A stretch of 64,000 bases of DNA from Sphagnum magellanicum (GCA_021904315.1 CM038907.1:23009223-23073222); one strand, 5' to 3'. Shown: positions 23,741-36,389, counted from the first letter of the stretch. Program-made: numbers and translations. The notes: a model not told the origin generated them from the sequence alone.

Positions 23741-26700
23741 CTTATTACCTAACTTTTCTACTTACCTAAATAAATAATGTACAATATAAAATATGAAATA
23801 AAATAATTAATAATATTTTAAAGTGTTAAAGTTGTGATCCACACTTAGGAACTAACCTGAAATACTCATCACACTTATTGTGAAGGTTTTTAAATATAAC
23901 ATGTATAATGAAAGCCTATCCATTAATGATTCCAAATTCACCACCAAACAACATTGCCCAATGTCATGAACTTTAATGCCCATTTAAACTTTAAAAAAAT
24001 GTGGAAGCAATTTTTAAACATCACAAGTGTTTTTTTAATCACACATGCCATTGATTTTAGGGCATTTAAGCATTCACACCAAGTTTCTCCTTCCTACTAT
24101 AATAATGGGTTTCAATAAAGATCATCATTTTGCACTTGACTCTCCAATTTCCTTTCAACTTTTTCTATGGCTCTATTTACAAGTTTTTTACAACTCTCTA
24201 TGTGGCTCTATTTATGACTTCAAGCTTCAAACTCGAATTCCACATATTTGCATTTTTTGGAAAACTTTGCTTTATTTGCTACAACTTCAAAGCTCAAGGT
24301 TGACATATTTGCATTTTTTAAAGAATTTTCTTCTCTTCACTATAACTTCATTTCTTTCTACAAGTTTCATTTTCTACAAGTTCTTGTCCATTTTGCAACT
24401 TCTAATGATTTTTTTCCCTTGAGTCTACAACTTCATTTTTGCATTCCTACAACTTTGTTTTGCACATTTTCCTACTTCATTATTAGTAGCTTCATTTGCT
24501 TTTGCAATTATTTTTTGTTTGCATCATTGTTGTTTGTTTTTATAATTTATAATTTTGTATTAAACTTCTCTTTTGTTTAAATGTTTCATATCTTTCTTGC
24601 ATTCTTTAAAAGACCAACTTGTAATTTTACTTTTCTTTTATGTTGGAACTTTGTCAATTGTTGAAACTCCACACACTATGGATGCTCACTTTTGCCTTTT
24701 GTTTCTTTATGAATAGTTTGAATTTGCTGCATGATTTACAAGTTGATTCATAGTGTTAAATCCCTAACTTGTAGTTGTAGATGAAAGGTCAATTATTTCA
24801 CTTGTTTTGCACAAATTCATCTTTGTTGTGAATGAAATCCATAGGGGTTTGATCAATTGGTGTAAATGAGTTGTGATGGTAGTTGTCATGAAAGAGTTTT
24901 TACCTTGGTGTGGTCTATTGAACATGCGAGGTGCCATCAACAATATTCATATTTCAATTATTAAACCTCAAGGCTTTTTTTCAAAAGACTAAATATTATT
25001 CTTCATAAAATAAAAGGTTATATAACATAATTGTTAAATGTAACAAGTTCATTAATTAACATGTTTGTGGGCCTTCCAAGAATTGTGAATACTTCACAAG
25101 TTTTGCATAGGCTTGGTTTATATAGGAAGGAAGGCACAATACAATGGTTTATTTATTGTTGGAAGAGTTTCACAAAATGGTTTTCTTGTTGACATTTTAA
25201 ATGCCAAGGAAGCCTATCTAAAATACACAATTTCATCTACTAGAACAAAACATTGTAGATATGTGTCCAATGAAAGTAGTGATGAACAAACAATTAAACA
25301 TTTAATTCAAGGGCAATAGAGATTTGATGAAACAATGTGAATTGACTTTTATAATTATCTTAGGCAAAAAAAAAAACTAGCTAATGATCTATAAAAAAAT
25401 AAAAAATTTGAGTGATTTTCTAGGGTGTGCATTAGGTTCAACATTGCAACTTCTTCCACAATCATATTATTATGAAATTATGAATGTGAAAGAAGTGATG
25501 TGGTAGGAACATGAACACCTAATGCATTGTTTGGAAACATCTAGTTCTCATTGTCATTCATAATTTTAATTCCAAATTTAATATTCTTGTCAAAGGTCAT
25601 GAACTCAATTGAAAAATAAATTACATCCTTAGAGTTGAGATTAATGGGCTTGAAACCAATGTTTGAATCATTCATCATGTTGTGAACATTATATTTATTG
25701 AATATTGGCCTATCTCCCATGAACTTTAAGATCAAAGCATACATGATATTAGTAAAAGATGGAAACATATGCAATTTAACCTTGTTTTATGGACTCATCA
25801 ATTAGTAGTCCTCCTTATGCTTGGTTCTTGACATGTAGTTAATTTTTTTTGAACTCCTTAATAATTGTCAAGTGTAATCACATTAATAAAAACCAAACAA
25901 TTGTAAATAATGACTAAGTTTATGTTTTAGTGTCAAAAATAGTATTAATGTTGCAAGTCATTCAAAAACACTCATGACAATGTTTTTAATATATGATAGA
26001 AACATGTGATATGATTTTGAATGAATCCAATGAAGGTAAAATATTTTTAAAAATTCATTAAACATTATAACTAATGTTTTTAAACACTATAATTTTTTTT
26101 ATAGATTATTTAAACATATATTTCCATAATAATATATTGCAACACCTTTAATCAAGGTCTAAACATATTAATAGGAATCAAGGTCGCCTTCTTAAGTGAC
26201 TATTTATTTTGAATATTTGAAAAACATTTTAGGAAATGGACCTTGACTTTTATTAACATGTTTGAACCTTGCTCCCCATTTATCCTTGTGTGTAGATCCA
26301 ATTCTTGTGTGTTGAAAACAACTTACAATTCTAACAATAACAATGATCTTTTTCCATTTTGTAATTATTATTTCAAATTAGTTTCAAGGGTCTATTTTGT
26401 CAAGTGTAGCAATTTGTTCCTCCTTCTTGGCTTTAATGAAGGCCATAATATCATTATGTTCCCAATTGGGTTGTCATGGTTTCTATGAGTGCAATTCAAT
26501 GCTTATTGAATCAAGATTTTGAAGTTTTTTCCTCTCATTGCTTTATTTTTTTGTCAATTTTTCAACATTGATCTATGAATTTGCACACAAGCATATTTAA
26601 TGATCATGCATTAGTTTGTTTTGCAATTTGAAAATCACTCAAAAATCAAGAATGTGTAATCAATTAAAAAATGAAGGGTGAGTAAGATGCATATTAGAAA

Positions 26701-27820
26701 TCAAGAACACGTGCATTCAAGAATGAAGAGCTAACAAGATCTTTACCTCCTTCCAACAACTCAGCACAATCCTCAAGTTCCAAACTCACTCCATCAAATT
26801 GATCCATCTTTTGCAACACAATAGAACTATCAAATTGTAAATTATAAATATGCAATGTTTTGCACTTATAATAAAATAAGAAATTATGTAGATACACAAT
26901 GAATTTCGCTTCCAATAAAACAAAGGATTGTATGAATGTGCATTCCTTTATGGTCATAGAGTCGAACAATGGTGGTGAAAAGACCTAGAATAAGCTTGTA
27001 GCATCAATTTATTGGACCACTTTTGAACCCTTCTATAACATCACTTGGTTCAATTATCTATGATTTAGTAAAATTTGGTGATATTAAACATTCAATTTAA
27101 ATTTGCATTAACATTGGGTGCCAACCAAGATTCCACCTCATTTTTTTGGTGTTAGTTAACATATTAGATGTGAATAGTGCTTTTACCAAATCGTTTGCAA
27201 TACTGAGTTATCTTGAACTTAATTCTAGGTGCAATGGATGCTTAAATAAGTTAGGTTGGGTAGTTAGCTTAATTAGGCTAGACTACCATTTACCTACCTA
27301 CTATTTACATATGTACCACAAAATTATTATTTTTGAAAATATTTTAAGCAAATGATTTTAAATATAATTTTCATTTAATGTATAAAAGTGAAAATTATAA
27401 AATAATAAAATTTAAACTTACTTGCATTTCATATTAACTTATTTAGTTATTTATCAAACATGTTTTTGTAATTATTATTAAATAGAATTAAAAATTATTT
27501 TAACTTTTCAGTCTTGCAACAACTTAAACAAATTACATGTTCAAGAAGTTTAGGATATATTTTGCAATTTTTTTACATTCAACCTTCATAAAAATTTAAC
27601 TTTGTATGTTTTATTGTGCTTTGAAGCATAAACATTAACTCTATGTGTTTTTAAATGTCTTTGAGAAGTACATTACCCAAATTGTCTACTATTGAAAATT
27701 GAATGGATACATGCATTTGATGAATGTACCATAATTCATTCATCCATGTAACATAGAGGTAGGTTTCAAATTACCTTGACAATGAACTAGGAAGTGGCAC
27801 CAAAGTTGCCTTTTAGGGTT
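23741..27820. other. Intergenic, nothing recognised
   Basis: Very AT-rich. 24180-24520 repeats words such as CTACAACTTCA and TTCTACAAGTT without a fixed period. Short open frames (for example 24045-24422, 25113-25319, 26694-26969) show no family resemblance. Some may be transposon scraps too decayed to name. Confidence 0.45.
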
Positions 27821-27832
27821 TTTGGTATAGGA

Positions 27833-27935
27833 GAGGGTTTTGAATATAGGACCTTTTGGATTAGAGGTCTCATCCTAAGACCAATAGGTCAAGGGGAGGG
27901 GCCGAAAATCCAAAAGGCCCTATATGTAAAACCTC
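27833..27935. repeat. Foldback with arms of about 29 bp
   Basis: The 5' arm 27833-27862 (GAGGGTTTTGAATATAGGAC then CTTTTGGATT) pairs with the 3' arm 27907-27935 (AATCCAAAAGGCCCTATATG then TAAAACCTC) with about four mismatches. The loop of about 44 nt is GC-richer than its surroundings. It could be a tiny MITE or a miRNA-precursor-like hairpin; nothing here decides between them. Confidence 0.7.
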
Positions 27936-28129
27936 ACCCTATGTAAAATAAATCATATTTTTTTCAATAAAAAAATTAATTAAAAAAAGATGGACAAATT
28001 GATGAGTAATTTCCATTGGTTGGAAATTATCCTCGTAGGTTGGTGGGTAACTTTTGACAAGTGGAAGTTAGCTTGAGAGCTTCACACCTAATGGCAATCT
28101 TAGGGCTAGTGAGGGTACCCAAAATACCC

Positions 28130-28330
28130 AAAAAAATTAATCTAGGTGAATTTCGCCAAAATTCTTAGTCAAGATGGTGATCATCCATAAGCTAATTTAA
28201 CCAAATTTGGCTATTAAAAATGAGAGGAAAAATTGGAACATCCTTTATATACTTTTGGCCTACCTACTTGAGACATGCATAGAAATCTGAAAAAAATTCT
28301 GGATTTTTTCTTTTTTATTTTCTAATTGTG
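28130..28330 (-). repeat. SINE-like family, partial copy
   Basis: GGTGATCATCCATAAGCTAA, then CCAAATTTGGCTAT, then GAGAGGAAAAATTGG aligns with 57410-57470 in the same orientation. Both are minus-strand copies of the family described at 28548-28860. Confidence 0.6.
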
Positions 28331-28547
28331 CCAAAAAAATTTCAAAAATCACTCAATTTGCCACAAAATCTTTTCTCTAAATTTTGCAACAATGTGGAAT
28401 TTCACACAAAAAGAAAAATCTGCATAGATTGTGTCCTATTATTTTTTTACCATAAATTATAAATTATAATGTGACACTGGAAAAAGAAAAATAATAATAA
28501 AAATCGGACTTTGTTGGTATTTTTAAAAAAATATTCTTGATTTTTCT

Positions 28548-28860
28548 AGAGAATCAAATCCTAAAAAAACTTTGAAAGAACCAAAAGGAAAAAGCAAAAA
28601 AAAAGAAATCTGAGGACGTTACAAAGGATTCTTTTGGAAAAAACAATCTCCCAAAGTCAAAGTCGCCATATTTTGAGGGAAAAAAAAGGTTGAAATCGCC
28701 ATATTTTGACCATAGGTTTTTGCATGTAGCTAATGTATAGCCGGGTTTCAATATTATTTTAAGTTTTGTCTTTGACCTGTAGCCGAATTTGGTTAAATCC
28801 TCTTGTTTCAATATGATCACTAATCCACCTAGGCTACCTCACAAAATTGAAAAGAAAAAA
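28548..28860 (+). repeat. SINE-like retroposon, about 300 bp copy
   Basis: Aligns along most of its length with the reverse strand of 57352-57645. Shared landmarks in order: TACAAAGGA, CCAAAGTC..A, CGCCATATTTTG-type repeats, GTAGCCGAATTTGGTTAAAT, CCTCTTGTTTCAATATGATC, and the end CTACCTCACAAAATTGAAAA followed by an A run. A constant 3' end with an A-rich tail in every complete copy points to a retroposon. I see no coding frame and no convincing Pol III A or B box, so calling it a SINE is an inference. Confidence 0.6.
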
Positions 28861-29160
28861 AAATCCTTAGTGTAGTGATTTTTTGGTGGGCCGATTTTTG
28901 CCATTTTGCAAAATATATTTTTAAAGAAGAATATTCTATTGCAAAATTTCCCCTGTTTGTTGATTAAAAAAAAAATTGAGCAAAAATAAAATAAAATCAC
29001 AATAATCACCCAAAAAAATCGCTTCAATTGCACACAATATGAAAAGGTGCTTAAAGATTTTGTACTTTCATATTTTGAATATCGCCAAAATTTGGATAAA
29101 TACACTTATGGACGATTGCCATGTGAACAACACATCACAAAATTGAAAAAAGGAAAAGGC
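28861..29160 (+). repeat. SINE-like retroposon, second copy head-to-tail
   Basis: It starts with TAGTGTAGTGATTTTTTGGT and GCCATTTTGCAAA, matching the head of the 57352-57645 copy. It ends ACACATCACAAAATTGAAAA after ATATCGCCAAAATTTGGATA. It directly follows the A-rich tail of the preceding copy, less than 800 bp upstream of the PRP38B-like start codon. Confidence 0.55.
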
Positions 29161-29399
29161 GCTTCAATTTTAATTGGTGACAACTTTCTTCGAATAGCCA
29201 AAAAAAAAGAAAAAAGAGTGACGACAAAAAACACTGCCCCAAACTAAAAAAAACTGCGTCAAATTGTGGGAAAAAAAAAATCTAAAAAAAAATGTTTTTC
29301 TCCACAAAAAAATTCTCAGAAAAAAGCCTTTTTTTCTCAAAAATTTGGCAAATTTTCTTTTAAAATAAAGAATTTATAACAGAATATTATTCCTGCCTA

Positions 29400-29932
29400 A
29401 TTAGGGGTTGGTTTCTTTCTCTTTCGCTCTTCCCACTCTTCTTTGCTTTTCCTGCGCTTTCGCTTCTTCACGCATGCGTAAGGTATCCGTCGCCTCGGCG
29501 GATGCTTTGCTGCCGGTGTCGGAATCCGTTCGAGTCGAGGTTTGTTTTTCTTTTTACCTAGATTTCTCTCCGTTTCTGTTTGTTTCGCCAACTCCTATTA
29601 TGCATCCACCCTTGTGTTGAAGAGGCGAAGAAAGGCGGAAGAAAGAATTTCTTTCACGGCTAGGGTTATGTTGAGCTGGGGTTTGCTTTGGTTGTTGTTG
29701 TTGTTGTTGTTTTCTTTTCTTACTTATCTATCAAGCTTGAGAGATTTCCAATTTGATAGATAGTAAGTGAGTGCTTCGAAAGTATATATTAAAACAGTCA
29801 TTTCTTAGTCTCGGTTTCCTCGACTTCTGGGGTTTTTCGGGGTGTGTGTTTTTTTTGTTTGTTACCGCTGCTACTCTGTGTGGGAAGAGAGAGAGGTTTT
29901 GTGCAAAATTAGGGTTTCTGTGATCTCCCAAA
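29400..29932 (+). promoter_or_regulatory. Probable 5' leader and promoter-proximal region of the PRP38B-like gene
   Basis: GC rises sharply at about 29400, with pyrimidine-rich stretches (TTTCTCTTTCGCTCTTCCCA) typical of plant 5' UTRs. Donor-like sites occur near 29479 (GTAAGG) and 29540, so a leader intron is possible, but no acceptor is clear. Transcription start not determined. Confidence 0.45.
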
Positions 29933-31300
29933 ATGGAGGTGCAGACATGTGGGAAGCCTTTGGATGCGTTACTAGAGAGGGTCTTGTGTACGAATATACT
30001 GTCTTCGGATTACTTCAAAGAGCTTTACAGCCTCAAGACGTATACCGACGTTGTGGACGAGATTTACAACCAGGTGGATCATGTGGAGCCTTGGATGACT
30101 GGGAATTGCCGGGGTCCATCGACTGCTTTCTGTCTTCTATACAAGCTTTTCACCATGAAGTTCTCAGCGAAACAGATGAAAGCTTTGTTGGATCATGGAG
30201 ATTCGCCCTACATAAGAGCAATAGGGTTTCTGTACCTCAGGTATGTTGGTGAGCCCAAGACCCTATGGGGTTGGTTTGAGCAATATGTGAAAGATGATGA
30301 GGAGTTTGCTCCAGGATCTAATGGGAGGATGACAACCATGGGCGTGTATGTCCGGGACCTTCTTCTGAATCAGTACTACTTTGACACTCTTTTCCCTCGC
30401 ATACCTGTTCCCATTTTGCGCCAAATTACTGCACATTTGGAGCGCATGAAGCTCTCAACACAGCCTGCTGGGGTTACAGGGACCAGTGGACGCCATGGTG
30501 GGGATGACACAGCTCGAAGGCCTCCATCTGTGAAAGCTGCACTCTCTGTGTCATTTGGGCAGCGTGCCCCTCATCGAGCATTCACTCGAGATTCATCACC
30601 TATCCGTCGAAGTGTACCTGTGCATGAGCCCCAACGTAATGGGACAGATGATGCACTTCGATCAAGGAGGCCTCAAGACAGGGTTGATATTGACCAAGAT
30701 TCAAGGGAACGAGAGAGGGAGAGAAGTAGGGAAGGTGACAAGGACAGAGACCGAGTCAGGACTCGGGACCTTGTTGGTGCAGGAAGGGACCGGGATCGCA
30801 ACAGGGAACATGACAGGGAGTGGGAGAGGCTTCGGGAGAGGGAAAGGGAGAGGAGCAGAGATCGTGACCGTGAGGGCAGGGGAAGAGATGATAGAGAAAG
30901 AGAAAGCAGCAGGGATTCTAGGTTTAGGGATGGTGGGAATGAACGAGCACGGGGAAGGGACAAGGAAAGGGAGAGAGAGAATGACAAGGGAAGGGAGAGG
31001 AGGGACTGGAGTGTTGAGAGGGACAGGGGAAGGGAGAGGGAGAGAGAAAGAGAAAGGAGGTATGAAGGCATTGATCATCATAGGAGCCGCAGTCCCGGGG
31101 GCCGAAGTGGTAAGTCTGGGCAGCGAAGCTCTCAAAGCCCAACAAAGGTCAATACAGCATCAAATAACTTGAAGAAGCTGTTGGATGTGTATGGGGATGC
31201 CAGTGACAAGAAAAGTAAGGAATCAAATGATAGCAGCTTTCACTCCAAACCAGGAACTGATGAGGATGTGATTCATCTTGGTAGTACAAGATGGAAGTAG
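29933..31300 (+). CDS. PRP38B: PRP38B-like pre-mRNA splicing factor with Arg-rich tail
   Basis: A 455-residue nuclear protein related to Arabidopsis SRL1 (At5g37370). PRP38-family proteins join the spliceosome around tri-snRNP activation. The PRP38 domain fills about residues 5-170 and shows ILSSDYFKELYSLKTY, EIYNQVDHVEPWMTGNCRGP, DSPYIRAIGFLYLRYV and SNGRMTTMGVYVRDLL. A conserved linker (RRPPSVKAALSVSFGQRAPH) follows, then a long RE/RD/RS stretch (about 240-400), then the conserved tail NLKKLLDVYGDASD and a VIHLG..RWK end. The ATG is the first in the leader and matches the family N-terminus (ME.Q..GKP.D.LLE.VLC). The frame is uninterrupted, whereas to my knowledge Arabidopsis SRL1 has introns; this copy may have lost introns or arisen by retroposition. 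Length and all conserved blocks look intact. Confidence 0.96.
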   Translation: MEVQTCGKPLDALLERVLCTNILSSDYFKELYSLKTYTDVVDEIYNQVDHVEPWMTGNCRGPSTAFCLLYKLFTMKFSAKQMKALLDHGDSPYIRAIGFLYLRYVGEPKTLWGWFEQYVKDDEEFAPGSNGRMTTMGVYVRDLLLNQYYFDTLFPRIPVPILRQITAHLERMKLSTQPAGVTGTSGRHGGDDTARRPPSVKAALSVSFGQRAPHRAFTRDSSPIRRSVPVHEPQRNGTDDALRSRRPQDRVDIDQDSRERERERSREGDKDRDRVRTRDLVGAGRDRDRNREHDREWERLRERERERSRDRDREGRGRDDRERESSRDSRFRDGGNERARGRDKERERENDKGRERRDWSVERDRGRERERERERRYEGIDHHRSRSPGGRSGKSGQRSSQSPTKVNTASNNLKKLLDVYGDASDKKSKESNDSSFHSKPGTDEDVIHLGSTRWK

Positions 31301-33470
31301 TAGTTTTCCTTAGTTGATTGTAGGCAGCCAGCTTGGAGGTCTCAAACTTGTGTGCAGGAATAGTTCAGATTTTTGCCTAACTTCTGCTGACAAACATACT
31401 GCAGATTATTTTTAGTATTCTAGCAATCAAGCAGAAGCATTCAATTGTTCTCCTGTCTTTGATGCTGGTGTGTTGTTGACCATAGAATTCTGACTATGGA
31501 TCTATCAACACTGAACTGTGTGGTTATTTTGTATTCCATTACAGCCCACTTTTGCAGAGGCATTTTGGGCTTCTACAGCAGCACCGGATATGTCTCTTGG
31601 CTGGCCCAAGCAACAGAGTGTTGGTAGAGGATGAGACATTGAACTGGTGTCATGTTCTGGTGTTCAAGTAAAGTCATCTTCTCTGGATAGTGAGTGTTCT
31701 TTGCTACTGCGTACCAGAGCAAATTTACATGTTGTGTGGAACCTGGTATTCCATTTGATTGCTTTGTTTTAAGGTATGATGGAGAAGTAGCAAATGTTCT
31801 ACTCACTGACAAGGGTTAAGTGCGGATAATGGTTGCTGCAGCTTCCATGGAGTGGAATTCTGGCCGGTGGGAAACCCACCCGGTGTCTGCATTCAACCCC
31901 TCTGACTTCATTCAACCAAGTGTACAGCCCTGGTGAAAAGAGTCAGATTTCTTTCTGTGTTTCTGTTTGGGTTTGTAATTTTACTTAATCCACTTTTAGA
32001 GTTTTGACTGACAGCAGAGCCAATATCAAAGAAGATGGCCACAACTCATCTCTGTGTCCCATATTATGCCTTGACTAGCATTGCAATCCTCTGAAGGCAC
32101 TGTTATTCTGTTATGTCATTGGCCTGCTTCCATGGAGGTGGAATGCTTATGTCATGTCTTCAAGCTGTTGTAAATTTCCAGTGCATTTGAGCTTTTTTTT
32201 TCTTTGTGACAGCAATGACATGGGTAGCTTCAAGGTTTCAGTGGGGTCAAGAGATTTAAAGGCATCTTGTACTCTCAAGCCGAGGCAACCACTTGACAGT
32301 GGCATCCAGGTTGTCTTTCTTCATTGACTGCTACCTAAATTGAATTTTGTGTGACACAGTTTGCAAGCAACAATTTGCATACATGGCTAGTTTTGGTAAA
32401 TCTCTGTTTGAATTTCTGTGAAGCTAGTACTGAAGCTTGTATCTTTGGTGAGGGACCAACTGATGGGTTTTGTGGTGTGTTGGAGCCATCTCAAAGTTCT
32501 CTTCATGTCAGAGTTTCTGAATATGGAACCAGGGACCTTGTGAATCGTTCTGTGACCAGTTTTGTTAATCTTGAGAAGTTCAATATACTGGACATCAATT
32601 ACAGTGGTTGATTAGGGAGTTAGGTTTGACAAGGCAATCCTTTGGAGGAAAGGCTGTTATGTTGGATTTTGTAAAGATCAGAAACACCTTGAATGCATGT
32701 ACATGTTGCAACAGGCACCTTGCATGGGTTGGACTGGATGATGAACCCCCTTCCTCCTCAGCATGTCAAAGGAACCTAAACATAGTTTTGGAAAGTTCTT
32801 TCCAATGCAACACTGAGCATGTGGTGGTCACAGTTTAAGCCTTATGGTGTTTCTTTATGGCATTCATTCATCTTGTATCCATGACTGAATGATGACCAAG
32901 GAGCAATTCATACATAGCATGCAGTGGATTGGCAGACTTGAGGTAACAAGTGAGTACTACCAGACAAAAGCTGTTCCTAAGCAACAGAATTTGACCAGTA
33001 ATGTGTTTTCAACCTTTTTTAGGAACATGAATCCATTATGCCATTGCCCTTTAAGATTCAGCCTAAACTGATTAGTCATCTTGACATTTTAATTGCAACA
33101 CAAAGCAACCAAATATATACAGCGGTACAGGCCTGTGCAATTAATGAGAATCAAGTTTACTGCATGCATCACTAAGTAGCTTATCTGCACAGGGAATTTG
33201 TTGCTCATTCAAGTGGGTTGCCCTTCAATATGTGGCCTACCTTCCAAGGTCAATAACTCTATACATCAGCACAAGCACTAATTCACTCAGCAGTCCTTCA
33301 CTATTGCAATGTTCTTTTCTTTTCTGGTATTGGTAAGGCTTATTAAGCTAGGTTTGGAGTTAAAGAATATAAAGAAAATGAGATTAGGGTTAGGGGCAGC
33401 ACCACCACATAACCATTGTGCATGGAGGCATTGTCTCCACACTCCATGAATATAAAAAGGGTCAAGCAAA
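31301..33470. other. 3' flank of the PRP38B-like gene, no further gene recognised
   Basis: Moderate GC and many TTTTGTG/TGTTGTA words fit a long 3' UTR or decayed exonic DNA for the first few hundred bases. Short open frames at 31573-31812 (-), 32351-32838 (+) and 32889-33071 (+) show no family resemblance. Confidence 0.4.
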
Positions 33471-33479
33471 TGTTTGAAC

Positions 33480-33840
33480 CCCATTTATTCTTTTGTCATT
33501 TGGTTGTTAGTTTTGTTTCCATGTTATTGTTTCCTTTTGTTTTTTGGTTTGCTTAATTTAATTGCTTGTTGCTTCGCATTGTTTTTTCATGTTGTTACTC
33601 ATGTTTGGTGGTCCATCTACTTGTTGCTTTGTTTTGTTGTTGTGCCTTCTTGTTTTGCTTTATTGTCATGCCTTATAATTTCACATTGTTATATCACTTT
33701 AATATTTCACCTTGTTGTTTTGCCTTGCTCTTTTGCTTTGTTACTTTGTTTGAAGTACCTTTCTAACTTGTGTTGTTTGTCTCGCTTTCTACTTCACTTT
33801 CGTTGTTGCTTCACACCTTTTTCACCTTTTTGCTAGATTG
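33480..33840. repeat. T/G-rich low-complexity block
   Basis: Words such as TTGTTGCTTTGTTTTGTTGT recur throughout. The 120-codon open frame here is Phe/Leu/Cys only because of this composition, so I do not call it a gene. Confidence 0.6.
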
Positions 33841-33917
33841 GTACTTTCCTCCTTAATGTTTTTGGGTAGATATTGGAATGGAACTTTAAGTTTTCATCTT
33901 CAAGTTCATTTTTAATT

Positions 33918-33919
<2 letters not shown>

Positions 33920-33950
<31 letters not shown>
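33920..33950. repeat. (TA)n microsatellite
   Basis: An uninterrupted TA run of about 30 bp. Confidence 0.95.
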
Positions 33951-33951
<1 letters not shown>

Positions 33952-36380
33952 AAGTTTTTTCATTTTGTGTATATGTTTTGTTGGCTTTGCTTTATAAGGC
34001 AAGGATATTGTGTTGAGAATCATTACAGAATATAGTAGCTTAAAAGGATTTTGCCTCTTAGAAATTAGGTGAGATGATTCATCTTAATTTGTTTATAAAA
34101 AAATTCACATTCATCTTTTGACATTTTATTTACTCTGCCCCCTCCTCAAATGTGCACCCAACCCCAAGTAACTAAACCCACAAAACTAAAGATGAAATTA
34201 TTTTCTCCAAAAATTATTATGGCACCCATCATACACAAAGCTTCATGTAAGTCTTTAAAAATGTGACAATGCAATTAAAAACATTCAAATACACATGTCA
34301 TGATGAGTTTTTTTATTTTTGTTTGAAAGTTTGCACAAATGTGAAGAATAAATATGAAAACAAAAATATTTTATCATTTTTTAAAAAATCATTAGATTTA
34401 CAAAAAAATGAAAATCATGTTGTGACATTCCTCTATTGGTCTAGTGTTAATTTTTTAAACATTTAGATAGGTTCTTAGAACATGTCATCATTTAATATGA
34501 GATCCTTTTTGGGTTCTTCATAACTAATGTGATATTAAAAAATGAAACAAATTCATGACAATTTTTCTTTTACAACAAGATGATGATGTACATTAAAATA
34601 GATTTTTTAAAAAACATTCCCCTAGTTATGACCAATTTATCATACAATATCAATTGTTGATATTAAATTAATGGCAAGCCCATTGTGTATAATGCACCTT
34701 GTTTACTTTCATTATACAATATGTTTTTTCCAAAACAAACCAAAATCACCCATGTGACCAAATCCTTATAAAAAGTGAGTAATTTAATCAAAATGATGTG
34801 ACCAAATATGATTGGTCATTCAAAAAAAAAATTCTTAGAATCATGATTTACATGTTAATATAATTTTAAAATTTTCTTATGATCCAAAGGATGTTACATT
34901 ACATTTATCATGGAAAGGTGTATTAGGAAAATTCCCATAAATATGCCATGAAAAAAATTGATGACCTTCAAGGAATCCATTAAATAATGAAAACACACAT
35001 TACATTTTTTTAAAGATGTTTTTGGGCACTCCATACTCATTAGATTCATTTAAAACTTTTTCAAATGTTCTCATAATACATTAGGAAGAGTGTTGTGCAA
35101 GTTCATCCAAAAACTTCAACATCAATTTAATTTATAACTTGAAATAATGAAATAAAATAAAATGACAAGTTTAATTGGCTTGTTTTAGAGAACATGCACC
35201 TTACATAGTTGTTGTTTTTCTTTTTAATTCTTCATTAACTTATTGTTCTATATTGTGTATTTCTTCATCCCCCCATTCATTTTCAACATCGCAATGCTTA
35301 TCTAGGAGTTGAAGGTTGTTTTATAAAAATATTCAAGATTCCACTTTGATGTGATCTATTTCCATATTTCCATGTTTAAAAAAAATATCTTTAGGTAATG
35401 TATTCAAGAGCCTTTTTAAAGGTTTTGCCATCATATTCGAAACCTTGGAATCCAATAAATGGTATTTTTATCAAAAGTGCATGATAAGATAAAGAAGTTG
35501 GAACAAAACAAAAAATATAGATTTTTTTACTATTGCATTCTCTTTCAGTCCATTTGTGGGGTTGATTGGGCCTTTATCTCATCAGACCTCAATGTGCTAA
35601 TGGCTAGTTATGTAACTCAAATTGACTATGTAAAAAATAATTTGACTTTAAAGGTGTGTAATAGTCATAAAAATCCAATTATCTTTGTCTGTTTTGCCTT
35701 AAAATATCCATTTTTTCATTTTGGGGAAATACTTTTGTTTTATTTTATCATGACCCATGTTGGATATCTTTGGTATACCCACATTCGAATCTTTTGAAAG
35801 ATGTCATGGTCTAGTCTTCAAAATACATTGTTGCATTCGAAATATTTAAAATAGTCGCCCCATTTTACTATTTTGGGTATTAAGATTGCAATGAGTTGAT
35901 ACATGTGTAAAGGTTTTTGGCTACTAGAAGAAGGTTGCATTCCACATTCATTGTACATTTGCATGTATTCCATGATGCATAGAAATGAGAACTTTTTATA
36001 AATGATTTGAACTCTTTTGTTTTGTTCTGGGTAGTGAATTAAATTGAAATACTATAATATAAACCTCTTTGTGAAACATATTTAATTTTGGCACCTCATT
36101 AGGTTTCTTTTATAAAAAATGTTTTATTTGGAAATGGAGTAGTCAAATCAAATTGAATATGTAAAAAAAATTGAAAATGATTTTTGTGATTTTTCCTAAT
36201 GAAATTTTTCTATGGAAAAAATACCTTTTGGTAATAGCTTCAAAGGAAAATCCCAATTTGCAAAAAAGGAATTAACTCCATTCATGAAAAGATGCAAGTC
36301 AATCTTGAAAAATTACATGTTCAAAGAGTCTTCTAAAGATTTCACAATAGATTTGCTTTATGATGGGCTTTTTACTATGT
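33951..36380. other. Intergenic, nothing recognised
   Basis: AT-rich. The open frame at 35459-35797 has no recognisable domain. It may belong to the upstream part of the hAT element that follows, but nothing shows this. Confidence 0.4.
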
Positions 36381-36389
36381 AAATGATAG

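Noticed and set aside
30555-31172. Long open frames on both strands overlapping the PRP38B-like gene
   Set aside because: They are other-frame readings of the RE/RD/RS-rich codons (GAGAGG-type runs) of a well-supported gene.
33474-33836. 120-codon hydrophobic frame resembling a multi-pass membrane protein
   Set aside because: Caused by T/G-rich low-complexity DNA; no ordered motif or splice context.
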